64,000 bases of DNA from JBCCGG01 sp039029395 (GTDB lineage: Bacteria > Pseudomonadota > Alphaproteobacteria > Kiloniellales > JAKSDN01), in the NCBI GenBank assembly GCA_039029395.1, contig JBCCGG010000015.1:1-64000 (forward strand), read 5' to 3'. The notes under the pieces were generated by a model that was given only the letters and a program-made list of their open reading frames with translations, searched no databases and was not told the origin of the DNA. The position numbers were made by a program, and so were the translations under genes. Below, in pieces: positions 41,853-49,885 of this stretch (the first letter of the stretch is position 1; each line of letters opens with the position of its first letter).

Positions 41853-42599
41853 GCCGGCGCGCTTCAGCGCGGCGCCCAGCGCCTTGGGCGGCTTGGCGTC
41901 GCTGACCAGGTCGTCGAGCCCGTCGAGCGGGCAGACCACTTCTAGAAAGCGCTGGGCGAATTTGCCGTGATCGACCAGCAGGCTACAGCGCTCGGCGCGC
42001 GCGAGCATGGCGCGCTTGACCCAGGCGGCCGCCGAATGGGCCTCTGTCGCGCCCTCGACGGTCAGGCCGCTGGCGCCGATGATCGCCCGGTTGGCGTGGA
42101 ATCCCTTTATGAAATCGGCGGTCTCGGGTCCGTAGACCGCATGCTCCCGGCCCACGTAGTGGCCGGGCGCCAAGATCACCCGGACTGGCTCGGCGGTGCC
42201 CAGCGCAGTCGCCACGCCCAGGCTATTGGTGATCACAGTGCACTCGGTGCCCTCGACCGCGAGTTGCTGGGCGAAGTGGGTCACGGTCGAGCCGGCGTCG
42301 ACCATGACCACGTCGCCCGGCTCGACCATCGTGGCGGCCAGGCGGGCGATGCGTCGGCGCTCGGTCACCATGGCGTCGAAGCGCTGGTCGACCGCCGGTT
42401 CGTGGCTCATGGAGGTCGCCGCCGCGCCGCCGTAGGTGCGGTTGACCAGGCCGCCGGCTGAAAGCTCGTCGATGTCCCGGCGCACGGTCTCGGCCGAGAC
42501 GCTGAAGGCCTCGGCCAGGGTCGAGATGCGCACCGTGGGGTTGGCCCTAAGCTCAGCGACGATGCGCCGTTTGCGTTCCGCCTTGTTGGGCTTGGTCAT
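41832..42599 (-). CDS. DeoR/GlpR-family transcriptional regulator
   Basis: A 255-residue repressor-type protein. The N-terminal helix-turn-helix has the DeoR form VRISTLAEAFSVSAETVRRD (about 23-42) followed by IDELSAGGLVNRTYGGA. The sugar-phosphate sensor domain includes VEPGDVVMVDAGSTVTHFAQ and IIGASGLTVEGATEAHSAAA. Such proteins sense phosphorylated sugars or polyols. It is the last gene of a four-gene operon (TIM barrel, dehydrogenase, FGGY kinase, DeoR) and probably controls that operon through the element at 46107. Start 42599 follows the kinase stop by 5 bp. Confidence 0.88.
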   Translation of the reverse strand: MTKPNKAERKRRIVAELRANPTVRISTLAEAFSVSAETVRRDIDELSAGGLVNRTYGGAAATSMSHEPAVDQRFDAMVTERRRIARLAATMVEPGDVVMVDAGSTVTHFAQQLAVEGTECTVITNSLGVATALGTAEPVRVILAPGHYVGREHAVYGPETADFIKGFHANRAIIGASGLTVEGATEAHSAAAWVKRAMLARAERCSLLVDHGKFAQRFLEVVCPLDGLDDLVSDAKPPKALGAALKRAGVALRLG

Positions 42600-42604
42600 G
42601 GCGC

Positions 42605-44125
42605 TTATCCGAAGAGTTCGCTGAGACGATGATCGATCTCCACCAAGCGCGCTTGGGCGTCCTTGTAGATCTCGAACAGCGTCGTGTAGAGCGCGTGGTT
42701 TGCGGGATCGGGCCGGCTCGCGTCCAGCGCCCGCCCGCCGATCGCCGCCGCCTGCTCGGGCGTCTCGAAAAGGCCGACGCCGAGCCCGGCGATCAAGGCG
42801 GCGCCATAGGAGGCCTCGCCATTTGCCGGGCGCGCGATCTCGACGCCCAGCACGTCGGCGACGATCTGGCGCCACAGGGCGCTGCGGGCACCGCCGCCGA
42901 TGATGCGGATCTCCGAGAAGCTGTCGGCCGGCGTGCCGGCTGCGGCCATCAGGTCCCGGATCGAGAAGGCCACGCCCTCGTAAAGCGCCCGGGCGAAGTG
43001 CTGGCGTCCGTGGCGAAAGGAGAGCCCGAGAAAGTGCGCCTTCAACCGCGGGTCCCAATAGGGCGCGCGCTCGCCCAGCATGAAGGGATGATAGAGCAGG
43101 CCCTCGGACCCGGCCGGCACCAGGGCCGCCATCTTGTCCATGTCGGCGAAGAGCTGGCCGCCGGAGAATGCTGCGTTGGGTGCGAAGAATTCGTCGCGCA
43201 GCCAGCGGTGGGCCGAGGCGCAGGCGTTGGTGCCGGTCGCCGTGTAAGTCAGGCCCTCGATGATATGGGGATAGCAGGAGACGGGCGGCGCGACCTTGGG
43301 TCCTTCGGCGACCTGATAGACCACGCCGGCGGTCGCCAGCTTGATCGCGCCCTGGCCCGGGGTGATGACGCCGGCACCGAAGATCTCGACCGTGGTGTCG
43401 TTCGAGCCGGTCACCACCGGCGTGCCCTCCTTGAGCCCGCTGCGCGCGGCCGCTTCGGCCGTGACCCGCCCGGCGATGTCGCTGGCGCCGATGATCGGCG
43501 GCAGGCGCTCGAGCGGCCAGTCGATCAGGTCGCAGAGTTCCTCAGACCAAGTGCCTTGGGCCGGATCGGCCATCAGGGCGCCGACCCCGTCGCTCAGGTC
43601 CGTGTGCCAATCGCCGGTGATCCGAAAGCGCAAGTAATCCTTGGCCAAAAAAAGCCGCGCCGTGCGCGCGACCGCCTCCGGCTCGTGGCTCTGCAGCCAG
43701 TACAGCTGAGCGATGGTCCAGGTCGGATTGACCCGGTTATAGCCGACCTCGATGATCCGCTGGCCGGCCCGGGCGTGCAGAGCATCCGACTCCGCGGCGG
43801 CGCGCTGGTCGGACCACAGGATCGCCGGACGAATGACCCGATCCTCCCGGTCGAGCAGCACCTGGGTGTGGGCCCCGGCGCTGATGCAAAGCGCCGCCAG
43901 ATCCTCGGCGGCCGCGCCGGCCCGCTCCAGGGCCTGCGGCACCGCCTGGTGGAACGCCGCCACCCAGGACTCCGGATCCTGCTCGGACCAGCCAGGCCTG
44001 GGGCTCGCAGTTTCGATCGGCGCAGAGGCTTCGCCCAGCAAGGAGCCGTGGCGGTCGATTACCGTGGCCTTGAGGCTGCCCGCGCCCAAGTCGACTCCGA
44101 GAAGCCGCTCCCTCGCCTCAGCCAT
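42605..44125 (-). CDS. FGGY-family carbohydrate kinase (xylulokinase-like)
   Basis: A 506-residue kinase with the ASKHA fold: DLGAGSLKATVID near the start (phosphate 1), PRPGWSEQDPESWVAAF, GAHTQVLLDREDRVIRPAIL, LWSDQRAAAESDAL, VVTGSNDTTVEIFG (phosphate 2 region), and IRIIGGGARSALWRQIVADV with the adenosine loop. This fits xylulokinase and related polyol or ketose kinases. The start overlaps the end of the dehydrogenase gene by 8 bp, giving tight coupling. The substrate is unproven. Confidence 0.87.
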   Translation of the reverse strand: MAEARERLLGVDLGAGSLKATVIDRHGSLLGEASAPIETASPRPGWSEQDPESWVAAFHQAVPQALERAGAAAEDLAALCISAGAHTQVLLDREDRVIRPAILWSDQRAAAESDALHARAGQRIIEVGYNRVNPTWTIAQLYWLQSHEPEAVARTARLFLAKDYLRFRITGDWHTDLSDGVGALMADPAQGTWSEELCDLIDWPLERLPPIIGASDIAGRVTAEAAARSGLKEGTPVVTGSNDTTVEIFGAGVITPGQGAIKLATAGVVYQVAEGPKVAPPVSCYPHIIEGLTYTATGTNACASAHRWLRDEFFAPNAAFSGGQLFADMDKMAALVPAGSEGLLYHPFMLGERAPYWDPRLKAHFLGLSFRHGRQHFARALYEGVAFSIRDLMAAAGTPADSFSEIRIIGGGARSALWRQIVADVLGVEIARPANGEASYGAALIAGLGVGLFETPEQAAAIGGRALDASRPDPANHALYTTLFEIYKDAQARLVEIDHRLSELFG

Positions 44126-45416
44126 AAACCCCCTCCGTCTCGCCGCGGGCGAATGCCGGCAAGAGCCCGCTCGCCGCGGCCAAATCGAGCGCAGTATAGC
44201 GGTTGCGGATCATGTGGGCATGGCCGATCGCATCGCTGGCAAGCGCGGCCGGCCAACCAAGGGCCGAGAAGTGGGTCGGCGCGCCGGCCGCCTCGAGCGC
44301 CGCCCGCAGCCGGGAAGCCGGGCGCAGAACGGCACCGAGACGGACGCGGATCTCGTCCCAGCCGGTCTCGAGCCGATGGTTGAGGGCCTCGGGATCGGCG
44401 CGCTTGGCGGAAAGCTCGCGCCAACAAGCCGCGCCCAGTTGGGCACCGAAATGCTGGCGAACATCTTCCTCGCTCGCCCCGTCGGCCGCGACCCGCGGCG
44501 CCGGCCCCTCAAGCAGGATATCCTGCAAGCGGGCCATGGTCAGGGTCGTGACGGCGATCTGCTCGCCGTGCAGGGTCTCGGGCAAGCCCGGGCCCATCAT
44601 TTCAACGTAGTGAGCGATCAAATGTTCGCCTTGGCTCGCCGGATGGCTAGCGCCGCAGATCGTCATGCCGAAGCCGGACAGCACCAGGGTGCGCGCCAAG
44701 CCGGCCATGGCCTCCAGGTCGCCCGAGAGCAGAGCCCCGGCCGACTGGAGCAGCGCCGCCTCGTCAGGTTCCAGCAGGGCAAAGGGCGCGCTCCGGTAAG
44801 GCCGGTCGAGCAGCAGGTGGGCAAGCAGCCAATCGGCTTGGGCGGTCGGCCGGCAGAGACTGTCGCCCAAGCCGGCGCGAATCATGGCCTTCGGCGCGGC
44901 GGCCAATACCTCCAGGTCCAGGAAGATGCCCAGCGGCGGCGCGGCCGGTCGCGAGGTCTTGTGGCCCGCCACCATGATGGCCGCGTTGGCCGAGCCGTAG
45001 CCGTTCATCGAGGGCGCCGTGCCGAACACGGCGTAGGGCTTGCCGGCCGCCGCGGCGACCGCCTTGCAAAGATCGTTGACCGTGCCCGCGCCGACCGCCA
45101 CCAGAGCGTCCACCGACGCCGTCTCTTGGGCCAGCCCATCGACAGTCGCTTGGTCCGCCTTGGGCCGCTCGGGCAACACGACCGCTTGGGCGGAGGTCAA
45201 GGCCCGCTCGATGTCTCGGCCCAAGACCGCACGAGTCGTGGGATCGCTGACCACCGCGAGGCGGCCATTCAAGCCGGCCTCTCCCAGCAGCGCCGGCGCA
45301 TCCGCCGCCAAACCGCGGCCGATGGCGACTAGGCGGGTCGGCACCCGCAGCAGGCCGTCGCCGTCCGGGTCAGGCAGCCGGCCGGCCAGTAGGCGCTCCA
45401 GAAGTCCGTCAGGCAC
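44118..45416 (-). CDS. Glycerol-1-phosphate dehydrogenase-family enzyme (AraM-like)
   Basis: A 432-residue NAD(P)-dependent, metal-dependent dehydrogenase of the iron-containing ADH fold. GAGTVNDLCKAVAAAAGKPY binds the cofactor, APSMNGYGSANAAIM and LDLEVLAAAPKAMIRAGLGD follow, and the metal ligands are the Asp of GLGDSLCRP, the His of CGASHPASQGEHLIAHYVEM and the His of HGEQIAV. Relatives interconvert dihydroxyacetone phosphate and sn-glycerol-1-phosphate. In this operon with an FGGY kinase, a catabolic polyol-phosphate role seems likelier than lipid synthesis. It overlaps both neighbours by 8 bp. Confidence 0.82.
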   Translation of the reverse strand: MPDGLLERLLAGRLPDPDGDGLLRVPTRLVAIGRGLAADAPALLGEAGLNGRLAVVSDPTTRAVLGRDIERALTSAQAVVLPERPKADQATVDGLAQETASVDALVAVGAGTVNDLCKAVAAAAGKPYAVFGTAPSMNGYGSANAAIMVAGHKTSRPAAPPLGIFLDLEVLAAAPKAMIRAGLGDSLCRPTAQADWLLAHLLLDRPYRSAPFALLEPDEAALLQSAGALLSGDLEAMAGLARTLVLSGFGMTICGASHPASQGEHLIAHYVEMMGPGLPETLHGEQIAVTTLTMARLQDILLEGPAPRVAADGASEEDVRQHFGAQLGAACWRELSAKRADPEALNHRLETGWDEIRVRLGAVLRPASRLRAALEAAGAPTHFSALGWPAALASDAIGHAHMIRNRYTALDLAAASGLLPAFARGETEGVYG

Positions 45417-46077
45417 AGGCCGCCAGCACGTCCTTGACCTGAGAGGCCATCATCCCCTTGCGCCGGGAGAAGGAGCCGTCGAACACCGCCGAGCCGATCG
45501 TGAAGGCATCAGCCCCGGCGTCCTCCAAGGCTTTGATGCGCTCAGGCGAGTCCACGCTGCCGGCGACGATCAGCGTGCCTGGCGTCGCCCGGCGCGCGGC
45601 GCGCACCAGGTCGAGCGGATCGGCTTCGGTCGCCCGGTAGGCCAAGAGATCGACTCCGGCGCAGCCCAGCGCGGCATAGCGCCGGCAGTGGTCCTCGACC
45701 TGGTCGGGCGTGCCGCCGAGCAGTGTGGGATGGCCTTCGGGCCGGCCCGGGAAGGGAAAGTAGCCGATCCCGGTCCCTTTCAGGAGCGGCAGGATCGACT
45801 CGGCATCGGTGCCGCCGAGCAGCCGGTCGACGCCGATCTCGGCCGCCGTGCGGGCCGAGGCGAGACAGGAGTCCGCGGTTTCGCTCACCACCTCCATGTA
45901 GCTGGTCGCGCCTGAGTCCTTGATGCGCCGATTGAGCTCTTCCAGGGTCGCGCGATCGACGCCGACATCCTTGAAGCCGACGTGCCTCAGGCCGAGCCGC
46001 GCAATGGAATCGAAGGTCTCCAAGCAATCCTCGATCGTTTGGTCGTGGCGCGTCAGCATGAAGATGAAGTCGATCAT
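45409..46077 (-). CDS. Phosphate-binding TIM-barrel protein, unknown reaction
   Basis: A 222-residue protein whose repeating beta/alpha pattern and C-terminal glycine/serine phosphate loops look like a ribulose-phosphate-binding barrel. Examples are TLIVAGSVDSPERIKALEDA, ADAFTIGSAVFDG and GVDRLLGGTDAESILPLLKG. No exact family is recognised. It is the first gene of the polyol-type operon, so its substrate is probably a phosphorylated intermediate made by the kinase and dehydrogenase. ATG 46077 is preferred; an upstream ATG at 46167 would translate the conserved promoter element. Confidence 0.68.
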   Translation of the reverse strand: MIDFIFMLTRHDQTIEDCLETFDSIARLGLRHVGFKDVGVDRATLEELNRRIKDSGATSYMEVVSETADSCLASARTAAEIGVDRLLGGTDAESILPLLKGTGIGYFPFPGRPEGHPTLLGGTPDQVEDHCRRYAALGCAGVDLLAYRATEADPLDLVRAARRATPGTLIVAGSVDSPERIKALEDAGADAFTIGSAVFDGSFSRRKGMMASQVKDVLAACA

Positions 46078-46106
46078 GGCGTTCCCGATGGAATTCCCAG
46101 CTGTGA

Positions 46107-46144
46107 TGACAATGTTACCACAGCAAATTTGGCAATTCCAACAT
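46107..46144 (-). promoter_or_regulatory. 38-bp conserved leader element of the polyol-type operon
   Basis: Read on the minus strand, it matches 51586-51623 at 34 of 38 positions; all four differences are transitions. Possible -35 TTGGAA and -10 TAACAT lie 18 nt apart. The segment CCA to TGG gives a near-inverted repeat (TTGCCA, 9 nt, TGGTAA). It ends 30 bp before the first start codon. Confidence 0.65.
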
Positions 46145-46262
46145 ATGTTGCAAGGGTCCATTTGCAAACCGCCGAGCCTAGGGGCGGTTAACGAAATGGA
46201 CAGAACTAGGCGGCAGCTTCTTGACTCGCGTATCGGCGCAAAGAGCGAAAGGATGGCACGCC

Positions 46263-46727
46263 ATGGAGATTACCCTTGGCCGCGGCCGGATCGGCGGTTG
46301 GGCGGCGTTGCTGGTCGCCGCGGCTCTGATCTGCGCGATCCTTGGATACGCCGCGGGGCTGATCAACACACTGGGCTACGAGCAACGCCACGTGACCTAC
46401 TCCGGCTTTGCCAGCAGCGGCGGTTCGGGCGGCGGACTTGGCCTGAAACATATGGTGTTCTTCGAGGGTCAGGAGGTCTTTGTGGTCTACGACGCGACGG
46501 TCCGGAAAGGCGCCTTGCGCATCGGCCTGCTCGAGACCTTCGGCGAGATCGGCAAGAAGCCGCACTTCGTGAAATCCCTAAAGGAAAGCGGCAGTGGCGA
46601 GATCGTGTTCAAGGTCCCCAAGACCAGTCTCTACAGCGTCTACTTCGACGGCTCGGTGCTGGGCGACGGTCAAGGCGGCGGATACGACATCGATTACAAC
46701 GTGCGCTGGGGCACGCGCGGAACCTAG
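46263..46727 (+). CDS. Single-pass membrane protein, unknown function
   Basis: A 154-residue protein with an N-terminal hydrophobic helix (about 12-34, AALLVAAALICAILGYAAG). A glycine/serine segment (SGFASSGGSGGGLGLKHMVF) and a beta-rich extracytoplasmic domain follow (VFVVYDATVRKGALRIGLLE, GYDIDYNVRWG). GEIVFKVPKTSLYSVYFDGS suggests a small beta sandwich. No family is recognised. ATG 46263 with a GAAAGGATGG region upstream is the best start. It stands alone between divergent and convergent neighbours. Confidence 0.6.
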   Translation: MEITLGRGRIGGWAALLVAAALICAILGYAAGLINTLGYEQRHVTYSGFASSGGSGGGLGLKHMVFFEGQEVFVVYDATVRKGALRIGLLETFGEIGKKPHFVKSLKESGSGEIVFKVPKTSLYSVYFDGSVLGDGQGGGYDIDYNVRWGTRGT

Positions 46728-46790
46728 CGCCGCAAGGGTTGGTCCAGGCAGCCTCCCGGAACCGCCTCGATACCTGTCACTCGCCCCCTT

Positions 46791-47885
46791 TCAATACAAA
46801 CTCCTAGCCAGCCACGCCTCGAACCGGCGCTGCCGGATCGCCTCGGTGTGGGCATACCACTGACTATCGGAACGGATCGCCCGATCGAGATTGCCGGGTG
46901 ACGTCGGCATGTGGTGGAGCATGGGCACGTTCGAGTGTGCGTGCAGCCCGATCCGCCGCATCGCCGAACGCCGCATGGGGCCGTAGGGGATGAGCCCGGC
47001 CAAGGCCGCCATGTTCTCCGCGCGCGTCGCGAAGCGGATGAAATCCCTTGCAAGGTCCTGATGCTGCGACGTTTTGGCGATCGCCCAGACGCTGCTGTCG
47101 AGCAGCTGCCCGTCCCAGATCACGGTGATCGGAATGCCGTCGTTTACGCGGGCATTGAAAAAGCGGCCATTGAAGCCCGACGCCATGACCACTTCGCCGC
47201 GCTTCAAAAACTCAACCGGTTCCGATCCGCTCTCCCACCACACGATGTGGTCGCGAATTTGATCCAGTCTCCGGAAGGCCAAGGTCAAGCCGCGCTCCGT
47301 GCTGAGCAGGTCGTAGAGCTGGGAAATCGGCACGCCATAGGACAGCAGCGCCCATTCCAAGAGTGCGATGGGCTGGCGTCGCAAGGCGCGCTTGCCGGGA
47401 AAGCGCTCGATGTCGAAGAAGTCGGCGACGCTCTGGGGCTTATCGCCGGGAAAGGCGCGATCGTCGTAGGCGAGCACCGTGGAATAGACCAGATGCACGA
47501 CACCGCAGTCCAAGAAGGAACCGCTCAGAAAATCCTTGCGCGCCGCCGTGCCGTCGGGGGCCGGTCGAAGGTCTTGGGGGTCGAAGGGCGCGAGCAAGCC
47601 TTCCTCGCAGGCGGCGAGGGCGTCGGGCTCGGTCATGTCCAGAACGTCCCATTGGTCCTTTCCGGAGGTGCCTTGACCCCGCAAGGGCGCGACCCCGCCG
47701 TTGTAGGGCTTCAGGCGAATCTCGACGCCCGTCGCCTCAGCGAAGGAGTCGAAGTAGGCCGCCCGTTGACTGGCTTCATAGGCCCCGCCCCAGGTGGTAA
47801 TGGTCAGGCTTCGGCCGTCGTCCGCGCGCGCCAGGGCCGGCACCCACAGGCAAAGAATCAAAAAGCAAGCGCTAAAGCGATTCAT
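46791..47885 (-). CDS. Orphan PotD-like extracellular solute-binding protein
   Basis: A 364-residue secreted protein with a signal peptide (about 1-21, FLILCLWVPALARA) and the family 1/PotD fold markers: SLTITTWGGAYEASQRAAYF, WDVLDMTEPDALAACEEGLL, FNGRFFNARVNDG and VWAIAKTSQHQDLARDFIRF. Ligands of the group are polyamines, amino acids or related cations. No permease or ATPase lies next to it. ATG 47885, with GAGGAAA just upstream, overlaps the end of the CLC gene by 14 bp, so it is probably translated from the CLC transcript. GTG 47894 is an alternative. Confidence 0.8.
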   Translation of the reverse strand: MNRFSACFLILCLWVPALARADDGRSLTITTWGGAYEASQRAAYFDSFAEATGVEIRLKPYNGGVAPLRGQGTSGKDQWDVLDMTEPDALAACEEGLLAPFDPQDLRPAPDGTAARKDFLSGSFLDCGVVHLVYSTVLAYDDRAFPGDKPQSVADFFDIERFPGKRALRRQPIALLEWALLSYGVPISQLYDLLSTERGLTLAFRRLDQIRDHIVWWESGSEPVEFLKRGEVVMASGFNGRFFNARVNDGIPITVIWDGQLLDSSVWAIAKTSQHQDLARDFIRFATRAENMAALAGLIPYGPMRRSAMRRIGLHAHSNVPMLHHMPTSPGNLDRAIRSDSQWYAHTEAIRQRRFEAWLARSLY

Positions 47886-49620
47886 TTTCCTCACGCCTCA
47901 GCCGGTTGACGGTCTCCAAATAGGCGTCGATCACGGTGCTTTCGGACACCACGCCGAGCAGCCGGCCGTCGGAGGCCGAAACGACCGGCGCGATCTCGCC
48001 AAGAAAGTGCCGCAGCCCTTCCATTGCCTGCCAAACGCTCGTGGTTTCATCGAAAGCAAGGGCATTTCGGTCCACGGCCTCGTCGACCCGCGCCGACCCG
48101 TCCCGCGCCAGGCAGGCGCCTAGTCGGAGGACGCCGACATAGGTTCCGTCGCGCTCGACCACCAGACCTTCCGCGCGTCCGCTCTCGCCGAGGCGCCGCA
48201 AGGCCTCGCCGATCTCGTCCTGCGGCGAGAACCGCAGAAAATCGTCATGCATCAGTTCGGCGAGGCGGCGGCCGACCAGAATTGCGCTGCCGCGGCCGAG
48301 CGACAGATCAAATCCCCGTCGCAGCAGCTGGATATCGAACAACGAGCGGCCGAACAGCCGATAGGACAGCAGATTGGCAAACACCACCGCGACCATGGCC
48401 GCGATTGTCAGATCGTAGCTCCTGGTGAGCTCGAACACGATAAGGATCATAGCGAGCGGCGCGCCGATGACCGGGCTTGTGACCGCCATCATGCCGCAGA
48501 TTGCGTAAGGCACGACACCCGAGTGCGCGATCGCGGTGAAGTCGCCTAGGGCGCTGCCGAACAGCGCGCCGAACAGGATCCCGATCAGCAGTGCCGGGCT
48601 GAACACCCCGCCGGCGAAACCAAAGCCCAGGCAGAGCACCGTGACGGCCAGCTTGGCAACCAAGATGAGGGCCAGTTCGCCGATCCCGAAGGCGCCCTCG
48701 ATCGTCGCGAAACGCAAGGTTTCCTTGCCGATCCCCAGCACGTCGGGCAGCTGGAGGGCGACAACACCCAGGATCAGACCGGCCAGCATGGGCCGAAAGA
48801 CCTGTGGAATACGGCTTCGCCCTGCGAACGCCGAACAGGCCAAGATTGCCTTCATGAAGATGATGGCGAGCAGCGCGCCCAGCACGCCCACCAGGGCGAA
48901 GAGAAGAAACTCATGGCCGTGCTCGACCCCCTCGAAGGCCACGAAGAACAGCGGCGGCCGTTCGAAGATGACATTGGCGACCACATAGCCCGCCGCCGAG
49001 GCGACCGCGGTCGGGGCGAAGGCCTGAATGGAATAGTGCCGCAGTATGACCTCGTGGGCGAAGACCAGGCCAGCGATCGGCGCATTGAATGCCGTCGAGA
49101 TCGCGGCGGCGACCCCGCCAGCGATGGCGATCGCCTGAAGGTTGGGAATCGCCAGGCGCAAGCGGCTGAGGACCGCGCCGACCAGCGTGCCCAGGTAGAC
49201 CATGGGTCCGTACTGTCCGACCGAGGCGCCGGCACCGAGGGAGACGATGGCGGCGAGCGTGGACAGCAATCCGCTGCGCACGGACGGCGGTGCGCTGCGC
49301 GTCTGCACCGCGAGGATCGTATCGGGCGGACCAAGCGGCCGCCTTTCCGCCACGAGGTACCGGAGAATCAGCCCGACCACGAGCCCGCCGATCGCCGGCA
49401 CGAGCACGGTGGCGGCGGCAACGAGGAAAGGGTTCTCTTCATGCTGAATGCGGGTGCGCGGCGAGACCAGAAGGCGGTCATTCAACCAGAGGACGCTCTC
49501 CACAAAGCCAATGGCCAGGAGCGAGACCACACCGCCGATCACCGTTCCCAAGAGTGCAAGCATGACAATCCGGTAGAAAACCGTAAGGCTGCTGCGATAG
49601 GGTTCGATCGGCGACGTCAC
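47872..49620 (-). CDS. CLC-family anion channel/transporter with two CBS domains
   Basis: A 582-residue inner-membrane protein of CLC fold with many hydrophobic helices, plus a cytoplasmic pair of CBS domains at about 450-575. Family anchors are present: the GFGFAGGVFSPALLIGIL filter segment (GGxFxP) and FNAPIAGLVFAHEVIL. At the usual GxEGP gate the sequence is SVGQYGPMVYLG, placing Tyr127 where the gating glutamate normally sits. That would favour uncoupled, channel-like transport. GTG 49620 was chosen because it precedes the first helix; ATG 49734 would add an unlikely 38-residue lead. Confidence 0.82.
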   Translation of the reverse strand: MTSPIEPYRSSLTVFYRIVMLALLGTVIGGVVSLLAIGFVESVLWLNDRLLVSPRTRIQHEENPFLVAAATVLVPAIGGLVVGLILRYLVAERRPLGPPDTILAVQTRSAPPSVRSGLLSTLAAIVSLGAGASVGQYGPMVYLGTLVGAVLSRLRLAIPNLQAIAIAGGVAAAISTAFNAPIAGLVFAHEVILRHYSIQAFAPTAVASAAGYVVANVIFERPPLFFVAFEGVEHGHEFLLFALVGVLGALLAIIFMKAILACSAFAGRSRIPQVFRPMLAGLILGVVALQLPDVLGIGKETLRFATIEGAFGIGELALILVAKLAVTVLCLGFGFAGGVFSPALLIGILFGALFGSALGDFTAIAHSGVVPYAICGMMAVTSPVIGAPLAMILIVFELTRSYDLTIAAMVAVVFANLLSYRLFGRSLFDIQLLRRGFDLSLGRGSAILVGRRLAELMHDDFLRFSPQDEIGEALRRLGESGRAEGLVVERDGTYVGVLRLGACLARDGSARVDEAVDRNALAFDETTSVWQAMEGLRHFLGEIAPVVSASDGRLLGVVSESTVIDAYLETVNRLRREENESL

Positions 49621-49808
49621 GGTGCAATCACTTGCCCAACCTGCGCTGTCGTGCCCAGCCAACCCAACATAGGTCGCTTGGCGGGAAAAGCGCCAATTGG
49701 TCCAACATGGTAGCGATGCCAACGCGTGTCGCAAAGCGACTTCTCTATAGGATCAAAAGTCATCGAACGTGCGTGGGGAAACTCATCGATGCTCTCTCCA
49801 AGAATACG

Positions 49809-49878
49809 GGAACTACCAACTCTGCCGGCGCGACGTTCTCCAAAGCGCTGTAAGACCTCTCATCGCCCAGCGGTGCGG
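49809..49878. repeat. Diverged direct repeat, left copy
   Basis: Aligns without gaps to 51591-51660 at 51 of 70 positions, best in the block AGACCTCTC-TCGC-CAGC. It lies just past the 3' end of the MFS gene. The promoter-like core seen in the right copy is degraded here. Confidence 0.6.
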
Positions 49879-49885
49879 CGCTGGA

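Noticed and set aside
49690..49730. A possible third copy of the 38-bp element upstream of the CLC gene
   Set aside because: Only ATGTTGGA on the minus strand and a loosely placed CCAATTGG agree; the rest does not align, so it is too weak to claim.
49632..49853. A 73-codon plus-strand frame between the CLC and MFS genes
   Set aside because: It has no plausible ribosome site or motif and ends in the diverged repeat; composition looks non-coding.
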